Shown here piece by piece: positions 9,071-18,614 of a stretch of DNA of 64,000 nt. The notes below the pieces were generated by a model, which had not been told where the DNA came from, did no database searches, and saw only the letters and a program-made list of their open reading frames with translations. Source of the stretch: Photobacterium sp. Ph5 (GTDB lineage Bacteria; Pseudomonadota; Gammaproteobacteria; Enterobacterales; Vibrionaceae); contig NZ_JADQAQ010000019.1 of the NCBI RefSeq assembly GCF_022129445.1, forward strand, positions 1 through 64,000. Reading direction: 5' to 3'. A program made the translations under genes and the position numbers. Each line of letters starts with the position of its first letter. Position 1 is the first letter of the stretch.

Positions 9071-10249
9071 ATGAAATCATTTTTGCTTAAAGCTTGGCAG
9101 ACTCTATCACGTCCAAGCGTTCATATTAGCCTAGGTGTATTAACCCTTGGCGGCTTTATTGCTGGCGTTATTTTCTGGGGTGGTTTTAATACTGCACTAG
9201 AAGCAACCAATACCGAAGAGTTCTGTGTTGGCTGTCACGCTGAAAACGTTGCACCTGAATACGCAAACACTATTCATGACAAAAACCGTTCTGGTGTTCG
9301 TGCAACTTGTCCTGACTGTCATGTTCCGCACGACTGGACAGATAAAATCGCGCGTAAAATTCAAGCAAGTAAAGAAGTCTTCGCTCACGTCGCTGGCTTC
9401 ATTGATACCCCTGAAAAATTTGAAGACCGCCGTATTGTTTTGGCTCAACACGAATGGGAACGCTTTAAAGCGAATGGCTCTCAGGAATGTCGAGACTGTC
9501 ATGACTACAAAGGTATGGACTTTACTAAGATGTCTCCTGTTGCGCGTGTTCAAATGAAGAATGCGGCAGAGCGTGATCAAAGCTGTGTGGACTGTCATAA
9601 AGGCATTGCTCACCACCTACCTAAAAATATGGATACCAGTGGTGGCATGATTTCAGAGTTAGTACAGTTATCTCACGATACTAAGTACAACAAAGGCGAA
9701 GAAGTGTATAGCGTGCGTTTCCTTCCTGTTTATGAAGACAAAGACATGAAGGTAGAAGCTGGCCTATTAAACCCTGCTTCTGGCGTAAAAGTTATCGATG
9801 AAACTGACAACGCAGTTGAAGTTGAAATTGCAGGTTGGCGTAAAGACAAGGGCTATGGCCGAGTTATTCAAGAAGACTTCGGTATGAATATCCCTGTTGC
9901 GTCGCTCCTAAAAGAATCTGCGCAAAACGACAAGGTTGTTGATAAATACGAAGAGAAAGTAGATGACCTAACAGGTCTACCTTGGCAGCGTGTAACAGCG
10001 AAAGTATGGATGCCTAAAGATTCACTAGTAAACGACATTACTCCTGTTTGGGAAAAAGCAAAATCTGCTTACACCACTAACTGTTCAGTATGCCACACAC
10101 AACCAGCTGAAAGTCACTTCGATGCCAATACTTGGCCTGGAATGTTTAACGGTATGTTAGCGTTCGTTAACTTTGACCGTGATAGTGAAGCCGTAGTGCG
10201 TAAATACCTTCAGAAGCACTCTTCTGATTTTTCTGACGCACAACACTAA
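9071..10249 (+). CDS. torC: Pentahaem c-type cytochrome TorC (NapC/NirT family)
   Basis: A 392-residue membrane-anchored electron carrier passing electrons from menaquinol to periplasmic TorA. One N-terminal transmembrane segment (about residues 18-40) is followed by four NapC-type haem motifs, CVGCH, CPDCH, CRDCH and CVDCH, and a distal domain with a fifth motif CSVCH near residue 340, the arrangement that separates TorC from four-haem NapC. The C-terminal segment after the fifth haem ([17 protein letters not shown]) is also TorC-like. It lies between torE and torA, with 23 nt to torA. Confidence 0.95.
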   Translation: MKSFLLKAWQTLSRPSVHISLGVLTLGGFIAGVIFWGGFNTALEATNTEEFCVGCHAENVAPEYANTIHDKNRSGVRATCPDCHVPHDWTDKIARKIQASKEVFAHVAGFIDTPEKFEDRRIVLAQHEWERFKANGSQECRDCHDYKGMDFTKMSPVARVQMKNAAERDQSCVDCHKGIAHHLPKNMDTSGGMISELVQLSHDTKYNKGEEVYSVRFLPVYEDKDMKVEAGLLNPASGVKVIDETDNAVEVEIAGWRKDKGYGRVIQEDFGMNIPVASLLKESAQNDKVVDKYEEKVDDLTGLPWQRVTAKVWMPKDSLVNDITPVWEKAKSAYTTNCSVCHTQPAESHFDANTWPGMFNGMLAFVNFDRDSEAVVRKYLQKHSSDFSDAQH

Positions 10250-10272
10250 GTATTGATGGAGTTAAAATAAAT

Positions 10273-12741
10273 ATGTCTGTATCAAGAAGAAGTTTTCTTA
10301 AAGGCCTTGCAACAACAAGTGCTGCTTCTGTTATCGGTCCTAGCCTACTCGCATCATCAAAAGTGTTTGCAGACGATCAAATTGGTCAAGGTACATGGCG
10401 TTACTCCGGCTCACACTGGGGCGCATTCCGCGCCCACATCTATGCCGGTAAAGTACAAGAAATCGAAGCAATTGAAATAGATAAAAACCCAACCGAGATG
10501 CTAAAAGGCATTAAGGGCGTAATCTACAATCCATCTCGTGTACGCTACCCTATGGTGCGTTTAGATTGGCTGAAGAAACACAAATTTAGTGGTGAAACTC
10601 GCGGTAATAACCGTTTCATCCGTGTTACATGGGATGAAGCGTTAGATTTGTTCTATCGTGAACTTGAACGTATTCAAAAAGATTACGGTCCATGGGCATT
10701 GCATGCAGGTCAAACGGGCTGGCGTCAAACAGGTCAATTCCATAGTTGTACTAGCCACATGCAACGTGCTGTGGGTATGCATGGTAACTACATCACTAAA
10801 GTAGGCGACTACTCAACAGGTGCTGGCCAAACCATCATGCCATACGTACTTGGCTCAACAGAAGTTTACGCACAAGGTACTTCTTGGTCTGAGATCCTTG
10901 ATCACAGTAAAAATGTGGTGCTATGGGCAAACGATCCGGTGAAAAACCTACAGGTAGGTTGGAACTGTGAAACCCACGAATCTTTCCCATACCTAGCTAA
11001 ACTGAAAGAGAAAGTCGATAACGGTGAGATCAATGTGATCTCTGTCGATCCGGTAAAGAACAAGACTCAACGTTATCTAAATAACAAACACCTATACATT
11101 AATCCACAAACCGATGTGGCATTTATGTTAGGTGTGGCGCATACCCTGTACAACGAGAACCTTTACGATAAAGAGTTCATCAAGATGTACTGCCTTGGTT
11201 TCGATGAGTTTATTGGTTACGTAAAAGGCGAAACCAAAGACAAAGTTGAGAAAACGCCTGAGTGGGCTGCTGAGATCTGTGGTGTTCCCGCCGATCAAAT
11301 TAAAGACTTTGCCCGTATGCTGGTTAAAGAGCGTACTCAAATTCTGTTTGGTTGGTGTATTCAACGTCAAGAGCACGGTGAGCAACCATACTGGATGGGT
11401 GCGGTTATTGCCGCTATGGTTGGTCAAATTGGTCTACCTGGTGGTGGTATTTCGTATGGTCACCACTACTCTGGTATCGGTGTACCTTCAACAGGTTTTG
11501 CAGCACCAGGCGGCTTCCCTCGTAACGTCGATGAAGGTCAAAAGCCAAAGTGGGATAACAATGATTTTAACGGTTACAGCCGCACTATCCCTGTTGCACG
11601 TTTTGTTGACTGTATTTTAGAGCCGGGTAAAGAGATTAAGTACAACGGTTCAAAAGTTATTCTTCCTGATTACAAAATGATGGTGATCAGTGGTAACAAC
11701 CCTTGGCATCACCACCAAGATCGTAACCGCATGAAAAAAGCGTTCCAAAAGCTACAAACTGTTGTAACGATTGATTTTGCTTGGACTGCAACCTGTCGTT
11801 TCTCAGATATTGTACTGCCAGCATGTACCCAGTTTGAACGAAATGATATTGATGTTATGGGTTCATACAGTGGTCGTGGTTTACTGGCCATGCATAAACT
11901 GGTTGACCCGCTTTACCAATCTAAAACTGACTTTGAAATCTTTACAGAATTGACACGTCGGTTTGGTAAGAACAACGAATACACCCGTGGTATGGATGAA
12001 ATGCAATGGGTTAGCATGCTTTATAACGATTGTCGTAAAGCGAACAAAGGCAAGTTTGATATGCCTGAGTTTGATGTGTTCTGGCAACAAGGTTTCTTAG
12101 ACTTTGGTACAGGTAAACCTTGGGTACGTCACGCTGATTTCCGTCAAGATCCTGAAATCAATGCCTTAGGCACACCATCAGGCTTTATTGAAATCACAAG
12201 TCGTAAGATTGGCCGTTACAAATACGAACACTGTCAGGAACACCCAATGTGGTTTGAAAAAACAGAACGTTCTCACGGTGGCCCTGGCTCTGATAAACAT
12301 CCATTCTGGCTGCAATCTTGTCACCCTGACAAGCGTTTGCACTCACAAATGTGTGAATCAGAAGAGTTCCGTGCCACTTATACCGTACAAGGCCGTGAAC
12401 CTATTTACATTAACCCTCAAGATGCGGCTGAAAAAGGCGTTAAAGATGGTGATGTCGTACGTGTATTTAACGACCGTGGACAGCTATTAGCGGGTGCAGT
12501 ACTGACTGACAGTTACCCTCGCGGTATCGTTCGTATCGAAGAAGGTGCATGGTATGGCCCTCTTAACGAAAAAATTGGGGCGATTGATACCTATGGCGAT
12601 CCGAATACACTGACAATTGATATTCCAACATCAGAGTTAGCGCAAGCAACAAGCGCACAAACCTGTATTGTGAACTTCGAGAAGTTTAAAGGTGAACTAC
12701 CACCGGTAACCGCCTTCGGCGGTCCAATTGAAGTAAGCTAA
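10273..12741 (+). CDS. torA: Trimethylamine-N-oxide reductase, molybdopterin subunit
   Basis: An 822-residue periplasmic terminal reductase converting TMAO to trimethylamine. The N-terminus has a Tat signal, SRRSFLKG (residues 4-11), then a short hydrophobic stretch and a probable cleavage after SKVFA near residue 34, so the folded enzyme is exported with its bis-MGD cofactor. The sequence is colinear with TorA/DMSO-reductase family enzymes; the YSTGAGQ segment near residue 180 is the region of the molybdenum-ligand serine. The C-terminal MGD-binding domain has [16 protein letters not shown]. No torD chaperone gene follows; it must be elsewhere. TMAO is abundant in fish, fitting a marine host-associated habitat. 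Confidence 0.96.
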   Translation: MSVSRRSFLKGLATTSAASVIGPSLLASSKVFADDQIGQGTWRYSGSHWGAFRAHIYAGKVQEIEAIEIDKNPTEMLKGIKGVIYNPSRVRYPMVRLDWLKKHKFSGETRGNNRFIRVTWDEALDLFYRELERIQKDYGPWALHAGQTGWRQTGQFHSCTSHMQRAVGMHGNYITKVGDYSTGAGQTIMPYVLGSTEVYAQGTSWSEILDHSKNVVLWANDPVKNLQVGWNCETHESFPYLAKLKEKVDNGEINVISVDPVKNKTQRYLNNKHLYINPQTDVAFMLGVAHTLYNENLYDKEFIKMYCLGFDEFIGYVKGETKDKVEKTPEWAAEICGVPADQIKDFARMLVKERTQILFGWCIQRQEHGEQPYWMGAVIAAMVGQIGLPGGGISYGHHYSGIGVPSTGFAAPGGFPRNVDEGQKPKWDNNDFNGYSRTIPVARFVDCILEPGKEIKYNGSKVILPDYKMMVISGNNPWHHHQDRNRMKKAFQKLQTVVTIDFAWTATCRFSDIVLPACTQFERNDIDVMGSYSGRGLLAMHKLVDPLYQSKTDFEIFTELTRRFGKNNEYTRGMDEMQWVSMLYNDCRKANKGKFDMPEFDVFWQQGFLDFGTGKPWVRHADFRQDPEINALGTPSGFIEITSRKIGRYKYEHCQEHPMWFEKTERSHGGPGSDKHPFWLQSCHPDKRLHSQMCESEEFRATYTVQGREPIYINPQDAAEKGVKDGDVVRVFNDRGQLLAGAVLTDSYPRGIVRIEEGAWYGPLNEKIGAIDTYGDPNTLTIDIPTSELAQATSAQTCIVNFEKFKGELPPVTAFGGPIEVS

Positions 12742-12766
12742 TAACAATTAACTACTGAATAATATT

Positions 12767-12800
12767 AAGCCCTAACATCAAACACTGTTAGGGCTTTTTT
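12767..12800 (+). terminator. Rho-independent terminator of torECA
   Basis: AAGCCCTAACA (12767-12777) pairs with TGTTAGGGCTT (12786-12796), followed by T12795-12800. Confidence 0.9.
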
Positions 12801-12831
12801 CTATCCTAATGCTAAATAGACTTCCCTGCTA

Positions 12832-13269
12832 TTATTCAGTTTTCATCTGCTTTTGGGGTAAATAACACTGGGCTAATAGTTTTTTTTCTTTCGTGAGATC
12901 GAGAGAACAACTATATTCTGCGCTCTCTGTATTCAAATTGAAGTTAAGCGCCCCCTCCCCCCAACGAAAATGTTCAAACCACATACCGCCAATAGGATCA
13001 TCTAACACATTAACGACTGTTTGATCAGGCAATACCACACGACAAATTGAACGTGTTGATGTTAAGCCTTCACTCATTCCTTGCTGATAATTCTCTACGA
13101 TAAAACACGGATTATCTTCAGAATTAAACACCACAACTCGAAATGTTCCACGATGTTCTAGCCACTGAGTTGATACAAAATCAATCTTTGTTGGAATCAC
13201 TGGAACTGGCTTTGCTTGCACTTGGAAAGTAACTGCGACACATAACGCTAACCATTTAATTAGTTTCAC
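12832..13269 (-). CDS. Secreted protein of unknown function
   Basis: A 145-residue product with a clear signal peptide (MKLIKWLALCVAVTFQVQA, cleavage near residue 19) and three cysteines after it that could form a disulfide. The start is a GTG preceded by AAGG at 5-6 nt. The mature part looks like a small beta-rich domain (alternating hydrophobic residues, FRVVVFNSEDNPC). I do not recognise the family. It is a lone minus-strand gene between the tor terminator and the gnd terminator. Confidence 0.7.
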   Translation of the reverse strand: MKLIKWLALCVAVTFQVQAKPVPVIPTKIDFVSTQWLEHRGTFRVVVFNSEDNPCFIVENYQQGMSEGLTSTRSICRVVLPDQTVVNVLDDPIGGMWFEHFRWGEGALNFNLNTESAEYSCSLDLTKEKKLLAQCYLPQKQMKTE

Positions 13270-13326
13270 TTCGCCCTTCTATTATAAATCACAACAACTA
13301 AACCACATTTACCGTTAACAAGAAAT

Positions 13327-13352
13327 AAAAAAGCCACCGCAAACGGTGGCTT
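13327..13352 (-). terminator. Rho-independent terminator of zwf-pgl-gnd
   Basis: A 9-bp stem (13331-13339 with 13344-13352) reads as AAGCCACCG/CGGTGGCTT and is followed on the minus strand by a T-run (A-run 13327-13332 on the plus strand). Confidence 0.9.
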
Positions 13353-13375
13353 AGTATGCTTACTGTGTTTAGAAA

Positions 13376-14824
13376 TTAAACGTCGTAAGTAGTAGAAGCA
13401 GTATTACCGCCAGTTCCAGTCCAGTTAGTATGGAAGAACTGACCACGAGGCTGATCGATACGCTCGTAAGTGTGAGCACCGAAGTAGTCACGTTGTGCTT
13501 GGATCATATTTGCAGGTAGGCTTGCTGTTGTGTAGCCATCTAAGAATGTTAGCGCAGACGTCATTGTTGGCATTGGTAAACCAATCTCCATCGCTTTCGC
13601 TGCAACTTTACGCCATGCTGGCATGCTGTTTACTAGAATATCTTTGAAATACGGATCAGAGCCTAGGAATTGAATTTCAGGATTCACTTCGTACGCATCA
13701 CGGATATTACCTAGGAAGGCACTACGGATGATACAACCGCCACGCCACATTAGAGCTACGTTACCGTAGTTTAGATCCCAGTTAAATTCTTCAGATGCTT
13801 CACGGATCAACATGAAACCTTGAGCATAAGAAATGATCTTAGATGCTAGCAGTGCTTGACGTAGTGCATCAACCCACTCTTTCTTATCGCCATCAATCTT
13901 AGCGATTGTCTTACCAAATAAGCTTTCAGCTTCAACACGTTGCTCTTTCATTGAAGATACACAGCGTGCGAATACAGCTTCAGTAATCAGTGTTAGTGGA
14001 ATACCTAAATCAAGTGCGTTAATACCTGTCCACTTACCTGTACCTTTTTGACCAGCCGTGTCTAGGATCTTCTCAACAAGCGGTTGACCATCTTCATCTT
14101 TGTAACCAAGAATTTCAGATGTAATTTCAACTAGGTAGCTGTCTAGCTCAGTTTTATTCCACTCTTGGAAGATCGCTTGCATCTCATCGTGAGATAGATC
14201 CAGACCAGACTTCATGAAATGGTATGCTTCGCTGATAAGCTGCATATCACCATATTCGATACCGTTGTGTACCATCTTAACGAAGTGACCCGCACCATCT
14301 TTACCAACCCAATCACAACATGCTTCACCAGCATCTGTTTTTGCAGAGATCGCTTGGAAGATTGGCTTAATTGCAGGCCATGCAGCTTCTGAACCACCAG
14401 GCATGATTGAAGGTCCGAAACGTGCACCTTCTTCACCACCAGACACACCAGAACCTACGTATAAGATGCCTTTCTTCTCTAGTTCAGCAACACGACGGTT
14501 AGTATCTGGGTAGTTTGAGTTACCACCATCAATGATGATGTCGCCTTTATCTAGCAATGGAACTAGCTGATCAATAAATGCATCAACAACGTCACCAGCA
14601 CGTACCATTAGCATCACTTTACGTGGCGTTTCTAGCTTAGCCACTAGATCTTCTAGAGAAGTAGCGCCAATGATGTTTGTGCCTTTTGCTGGGCCTTCAA
14701 GGAATTCTTCCACTTTTGCTACAGTACGGTTGTAAGCAACAACTTTAAAGCCGTGGTCATTCATGTTTAGGATCAGGTTTTGGCCCATTACTGCCAAGCC
14801 AATTACACCGATATCGCCTTTCAT
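13376..14824 (-). CDS. gnd: 6-phosphogluconate dehydrogenase, decarboxylating
   Basis: Oxidatively decarboxylates 6-phosphogluconate to ribulose 5-phosphate with NADP; third step of the oxidative pentose phosphate pathway. At 482 residues it is of normal length. It has the N-terminal dinucleotide fold (GLAVMGQNLILNMND, from about residue 9), the substrate signature ILDTAGQKGTGKWT near residue 255, and a C-terminal tail with RIDQPRGQFFHTNWTG. One nucleotide separates it from the end of pgl upstream, so it is the last gene of a tight zwf-pgl-gnd operon. Confidence 0.98.
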   Translation of the reverse strand: MKGDIGVIGLAVMGQNLILNMNDHGFKVVAYNRTVAKVEEFLEGPAKGTNIIGATSLEDLVAKLETPRKVMLMVRAGDVVDAFIDQLVPLLDKGDIIIDGGNSNYPDTNRRVAELEKKGILYVGSGVSGGEEGARFGPSIMPGGSEAAWPAIKPIFQAISAKTDAGEACCDWVGKDGAGHFVKMVHNGIEYGDMQLISEAYHFMKSGLDLSHDEMQAIFQEWNKTELDSYLVEITSEILGYKDEDGQPLVEKILDTAGQKGTGKWTGINALDLGIPLTLITEAVFARCVSSMKEQRVEAESLFGKTIAKIDGDKKEWVDALRQALLASKIISYAQGFMLIREASEEFNWDLNYGNVALMWRGGCIIRSAFLGNIRDAYEVNPEIQFLGSDPYFKDILVNSMPAWRKVAAKAMEIGLPMPTMTSALTFLDGYTTASLPANMIQAQRDYFGAHTYERIDQPRGQFFHTNWTGTGGNTASTTYDV

Positions 14825-14825
14825 A

Positions 14826-15551
14826 TTATTCTCCTTGCGCCAGCAGTTTTGCCGCTGCTGAATCTAAAAACCATTCTGTTTTGCCATTTACGGCTTTAAT
14901 TTTCGCTGCAGGATAAGCTAGAGCTTCTGCAGACGTATTATTAATTTCTTGCAATACTTCAGCTTTACTCTCACCTAACACCAGGTAGGTAATACGATCC
15001 GCATTTTCAAGTAAGCGCGCTGTTTTTGAAATGCGTTTTTGACCACTATCTGGATGAGTTGCAATCACAGATAGCTCAGGATCGTCAAAGTCTGTTTGAT
15101 TAGGGAACAATGATGCAGTATGTCCATCGGTTCCCATACCTAATAAAATCCAATCAAATGCAGGCATCCCATTTTTATGTGGGATCTTTGCATCCATTTC
15201 CGCTGCAAATCGAACCACTTCTACCGTTGGATCATCTTCACCCTTGATACGATGAATATTACCGACTGGAATATCAATTTGCTGGAACAATAGCTCATTT
15301 GCTTCACCGAAATTACTTTCCGGATCGGTTGGCTCGACACAACGCTCATCGCCCCACCAAAAATGTAAGTTGCTCCAATTAACGCCTTTTGCATAAGGTG
15401 CTTGCGCTAATGTTTTAAACAACAATTTCGGTGTACTACCACCAGACAGCGATATATGTACAGGCTTCGCCTGTTTACTCATTACCATCATGGTGTCAGC
15501 TAATGAAACGACAACATCCTGCGGTGTTTCAAATATGCGATAATTAATCAT
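14826..15551 (-). CDS. pgl: 6-phosphogluconolactonase
   Basis: Hydrolyses 6-phosphogluconolactone, the middle step of the oxidative pentose phosphate branch. A 241-residue DevB-type enzyme with the sugar-phosphate isomerase-like fold: HISLSGGSTPKLLF near residue 32, WWGDERCV near residue 65, and GMGTDGHTASLFP near residue 137, all strongly conserved. It is 2 nt downstream of zwf and 1 nt upstream of gnd, so the three are almost certainly cotranscribed and translationally coupled. Confidence 0.97.
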   Translation of the reverse strand: MINYRIFETPQDVVVSLADTMMVMSKQAKPVHISLSGGSTPKLLFKTLAQAPYAKGVNWSNLHFWWGDERCVEPTDPESNFGEANELLFQQIDIPVGNIHRIKGEDDPTVEVVRFAAEMDAKIPHKNGMPAFDWILLGMGTDGHTASLFPNQTDFDDPELSVIATHPDSGQKRISKTARLLENADRITYLVLGESKAEVLQEINNTSAEALAYPAAKIKAVNGKTEWFLDSAAAKLLAQGE

Positions 15552-15553
15552 GC

Positions 15554-17053
15554 TTATAGCTCACAATAGTCAGTGTTTGCTAAGTTCTTACAAGGAAAAC
15601 GCCACTCACGATTACTTGATGCAAGTAAGTCATCAGCTTGTTTTGGTCCCCACGTACCTGCGGCATAACCAAATAAGTGTTCTGGGTTTTCTTTGTATTC
15701 AAGAATTGGTTGAACGAATTTCCAACAAGCGCGAACAGCATCAGTACGTGCAAACAAGGTTGCATCTTGCTTCATACAATCAAGAAGTAAGCGTTCGTAA
15801 GCCGTTAGCATGTTGGTTTCTTCAAGTTTATCGTAATGGAAGTCCATTGATACTTCTTGAGATTCGAAACCCGCCCCCGGTTTTTTAAGACCGAAGCTCA
15901 TTAGAATACCTTCATCAGGCTGAATACGGATAATCAGCTTGTTCTCAGGTGCATTTTCACCAAAGACTGGATGCGGTGTTTTCTTAAAGTGGATAACTAC
16001 TTCTGTCACACGTGTTGGTAGTCGTTTACCTGTACGTACATAGAATGGCACCCCATTCCAACGCCAGTTTTGGATAAACATCTTCATACCAACATAAGTC
16101 TCAGTACGTGAGTCTTCCGCTACGCCTGGCTCTTGACGATAACCTAAGAAATGCTTACCACGAGCATCTGACTCCGTGTACTGACCTAACACTAAGTTAT
16201 TTTTAAGATCATCTTCTGATAATGGTTTAAAGCTTTGCATCACTTTAACCACTTCATCACGAATTGAGTCAGCATTGATAGCAGCAGGTGATTCCATACC
16301 GACCATAGCTAATACCTGTAGCAAATGGTTTTGGAACATATCACGAACAGCACCTGCACCATCATAGTAGCCGCCACGATCTTCTACACCTAATGATTCA
16401 GATGCAGTGATTTCAACGTAATCAATAAAGTTACGATTCCAAAGCGGTTCAAACATACCGTTTGCAAAACGGAATACCAGAAGGTTTTGTACCGTTTCTT
16501 TACCAAGGTAGTGATCGATACGGTAAATTTGATGCTCTTGGAAACAAGCATGAATTTGCTTGTCTAGTGAGATCGCTGACGCTAGATCATAACCAAATGG
16601 TTTTTCAACAATCAGGTTTTTCCAACCGTCTGTTTCATCATTCAAGCCATGTGCAGCTAGGCATTCTGGGATCACGCCGTAAAGGCTTGGTGGTGTCGCG
16701 AGGTAGAAAACAGCATTACCTTGAGTATTATGCGTTTCTTTAAATGTCTCTAAGCGTTCTTTCAGTACTGCATATTCATCTTTATCAGACGTATTTAACG
16801 CTTGGTAGTATAGATGCTGACAAAAGTTAACCAATGTTTCTTCATCGATTTTTTCATTTTCTGTCAAAGATTGCTTTAACTTATCACGAAATTCTTGATC
16901 GCTATATGATGTACGACTTACCCCTAAAATTGCAAAATCTTCAGGTAATAAACCATTAGCATAAAGGTGATAAAACGCAGGTATTAACTTTCGGTGTGTC
17001 AAATCACCTGACGCACCAAAAATTACAATTGAGTTATTTTCTGGTTGAACCAT
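15554..17053 (-). CDS. zwf: Glucose-6-phosphate 1-dehydrogenase
   Basis: Oxidises glucose 6-phosphate to 6-phosphogluconolactone with NADP; first gene of zwf-pgl-gnd. At 499 residues it is of usual length. It has the nucleotide-binding motif [11 protein letters not shown] (from about residue 13), the active-site signature RIDHYLGKE near residue 177, and VRTGKRLP in the substrate-binding half. The gene is preceded by a 605-nt intergenic region that must carry the operon promoter; no SoxS-type or other operator is obvious to me. Confidence 0.98.
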   Translation of the reverse strand: MVQPENNSIVIFGASGDLTHRKLIPAFYHLYANGLLPEDFAILGVSRTSYSDQEFRDKLKQSLTENEKIDEETLVNFCQHLYYQALNTSDKDEYAVLKERLETFKETHNTQGNAVFYLATPPSLYGVIPECLAAHGLNDETDGWKNLIVEKPFGYDLASAISLDKQIHACFQEHQIYRIDHYLGKETVQNLLVFRFANGMFEPLWNRNFIDYVEITASESLGVEDRGGYYDGAGAVRDMFQNHLLQVLAMVGMESPAAINADSIRDEVVKVMQSFKPLSEDDLKNNLVLGQYTESDARGKHFLGYRQEPGVAEDSRTETYVGMKMFIQNWRWNGVPFYVRTGKRLPTRVTEVVIHFKKTPHPVFGENAPENKLIIRIQPDEGILMSFGLKKPGAGFESQEVSMDFHYDKLEETNMLTAYERLLLDCMKQDATLFARTDAVRACWKFVQPILEYKENPEHLFGYAAGTWGPKQADDLLASSNREWRFPCKNLANTDYCEL

Positions 17054-17534
17054 ATCATTTTCCCATTAATTTCAGATCTTCAGACCTGCGGCAGCAATCA
17101 ATTGCTTGGTATAACGGGGCCTTATTATGCCGTATTTTTTTCATTCGTTACGAATAAATATGAAAAAAATAAAAAAATTTCGTTATACCTTATTATTTTT
17201 GTTAAAAAGTGTAATGACCATTAACATCAACCCGATGCATAACTCGCTGACGAAACAACGATAAAATCACTGACACTGAAATTTATTGAAGCTTATGTTA
17301 ACAACATTTGTTATCAGTACCAGTCGAAATTTTCTATTATGCTAATAGGCTAAGCCTTTGATTACCGTTTTTTCTATCAATTTTCTTTAAATTACTCATT
17401 ATTAGAAACGATCGTCAATCTAAAAGATACTCAGACTGACGCAAACGTTTAAACGTTCACCAATTCACATTCCGAATCATGGTTTATCTATCACTGATCA
17501 TTTAAAAATCCCTTAGAACGCACATGGGTAACTA

Positions 17535-17563
17535 TTGATAAGCTCACTAATGGCGGTTATTAT
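17535..17563 (+). promoter_or_regulatory. Probable sigma-70 promoter of the SEC-C gene
   Basis: TTGATA (17535-17540), exactly 17 nt, then TATTAT (17558-17563): each hexamer is one mismatch from consensus. Predicted transcription start is near 17570, leaving a leader of about 90 nt with two hairpins. Confidence 0.6.
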
Positions 17564-17575
17564 GCCCGCAATTTC

Positions 17576-17598
17576 AACCACCCTCGCGGTGGTTTTTT
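17576..17598 (+). terminator. Terminator-like hairpin in the SEC-C gene leader
   Basis: AACCACC (17576-17582) pairs with GGTGGTT (17588-17594), followed directly by five T. No plus-strand gene lies upstream, so it is either an attenuator, a 5' stabilising hairpin, or the end of an unannotated small RNA. Confidence 0.6.
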
Positions 17599-17608
17599 AT
17601 TCGTAACA

Positions 17609-17637
17609 ATTAACCCACTATTATGGTTTGGGTTAAT
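17609..17637 (+). other. Second leader hairpin before the SEC-C gene
   Basis: ATTAACCCA (17609-17617) pairs exactly with TGGGTTAAT (17629-17637), ending 21 nt before the ATG at 17659. It has no T-run and could affect ribosome access. Confidence 0.5.
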
Positions 17638-17658
17638 TCATGGTAAATAGGTTATCCC

Positions 17659-17994
17659 ATGTCTAAATTCTTCTATAAAGGTCGTATCGAAAAGAAACCA
17701 AAGTACGAAAGTTTTGGTTACAACACGAAACGCGAAACTAAACCTGGCACGGAAACCAACCCACTCACATTGATTGTGAACAGTGAAGAGCGTCAACAAG
17801 AAATACAACAGCTAGTTAATGACAACCACCTGTTTGCAAATATCACTATCAACGCAGACATTGCAGAAAATATTGCTGAACTTGAAGGTATTTTAAATAA
17901 ACCAAAAACCACTGTTTTTGAAAAAACGCCAAACCGTAATGACCCATGTTCGTGCGATAGCGGTAAAAAATACAAAAAGTGCTGTGGTAAGTAG
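17659..17994 (+). CDS. SWIM/SEC-C metal-binding motif protein, PBPRA1643 family
   Basis: A 111-residue protein whose C-terminus [19 protein letters not shown] is a SEC-C zinc-binding motif (C-x-C...CC) like the tail of SecA and YecA. The rest (basic N-terminus [23 protein letters not shown], then a mixed alpha/beta stretch with an acidic region) matches what I recall of the small family named after P. profundum PBPRA1643. Molecular function is unknown; the SEC-C element suggests ribosome, SecB or nucleic-acid contact, by analogy only. Stand-alone gene with a structured leader. Confidence 0.85.
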   Translation: MSKFFYKGRIEKKPKYESFGYNTKRETKPGTETNPLTLIVNSEERQQEIQQLVNDNHLFANITINADIAENIAELEGILNKPKTTVFEKTPNRNDPCSCDSGKKYKKCCGK

Positions 17995-18006
17995 TAGCAA
18001 ACAAAA

Positions 18007-18034
18007 AAGCAGGTATTCGTACCTGCTTTGTTTT
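18007..18034. terminator. Bidirectional Rho-independent terminator
   Basis: AAGCAGGTA (18007-18015) and TACCTGCTT (18020-18028) around a TTCG tetraloop, with A-rich sequence before and TTTGTTTTT after. Confidence 0.9.
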
Positions 18035-18105
18035 TAGCTTCAAATAAATGTCTAACTGACACCTGTTAAACATTTATTTATCTGTAATTAAAAGTAGATA
18101 GAAGT

Positions 18106-18573
18106 ATGAGCAAAAAAAGCCAAGGCTATTCTTGTATTGGCCTATTTAATCCCAAAACACCTGAGAATGTTGGATCTGTTATGCGCGCAGCTGGCTGTTA
18201 TGGCGTTAACTCAGTGTTTTATACGGGAACACGTTATGATCATGCCGCACAGTTTTGTACTGATACTAAAAAAGCATCACTTGATATACCACTAATAGGT
18301 GTTGAAGACTTAAAGAAAATCATTCCTATCGGCTGTGTACCCGTTGCTGTTGATTTAATCGAAGGTGCAAAAGCATTACCTGACTATAAACATCCAAAAC
18401 GTGCTTTTTATATCTTTGGTCCTGAAGACGGTACCCTAAAAAAAGAAATTACTGATTTTTGTCGTGAAACAATTTATGTACCAACGAATGGTTCAATGAA
18501 CCTTGCCGCTGCCGTTAATGTGATTCTTTATGATCGTTTAGCTAAAGGCGACAATTTTTCAAACCACAAATAG
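18106..18573 (+). CDS. SpoU/TrmH-family RNA 2'-O-methyltransferase
   Basis: A 155-residue SPOUT methyltransferase. Three family motifs are clear: NVGSVMRAAGCYG (motif 1, near residue 21), YIFGPEDGTL (motif 2, near residue 102) and VPTNGSMNLAAAVNVILYDR (motif 3, near residue 125), which together form the knotted SAM site. It is a minimal catalytic domain without an N-terminal substrate-binding extension, like TrmL/YibK in size, but its sequence differs from TrmL, so the target RNA cannot be named. Single gene, terminator-flanked. Confidence 0.88.
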   Translation: MSKKSQGYSCIGLFNPKTPENVGSVMRAAGCYGVNSVFYTGTRYDHAAQFCTDTKKASLDIPLIGVEDLKKIIPIGCVPVAVDLIEGAKALPDYKHPKRAFYIFGPEDGTLKKEITDFCRETIYVPTNGSMNLAAAVNVILYDRLAKGDNFSNHK

Positions 18574-18587
18574 TACATCAAAAGAAA

Positions 18588-18606
18588 GCCTCGATAATTT
18601 CGAGGC
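18588..18606. terminator. Hairpin shared by convergent genes
   Basis: GCCTCGA (18588-18594) pairs with TCGAGGC (18600-18606). The minus strand continues TTTCTTTT, so it serves mainly the PepSY gene. Confidence 0.7.
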
Positions 18607-18614
18607 CTTTGATA

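Larger units (their letters stand above)
17054..17658. other. Intergenic region between zwf and the SEC-C gene
   Basis: A 605-nt divergent gap. The zwf side contains an AT-rich block (17140-17200). On the plus strand there is a possible promoter TTGTTA-17-TAACAT (17199-17227), a strong promoter-like TTGATA-17-TATTAT (17535-17563), and two hairpins (17576-17594 and 17609-17637). No protein-coding frame is supported. Confidence 0.55.

Noticed and set aside
9197-9616. 139-codon open frame antisense to torC
   Set aside because: Entirely within the clear five-haem cytochrome gene; a reading-frame shadow caused by codon composition.
17440-17455. PurR-like sequence ACGCAAACGTTTAAAC upstream of the SEC-C gene
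   Set aside because: Only one half fits PurR; two specified positions in the other half fail and neither neighbouring gene belongs to purine metabolism.
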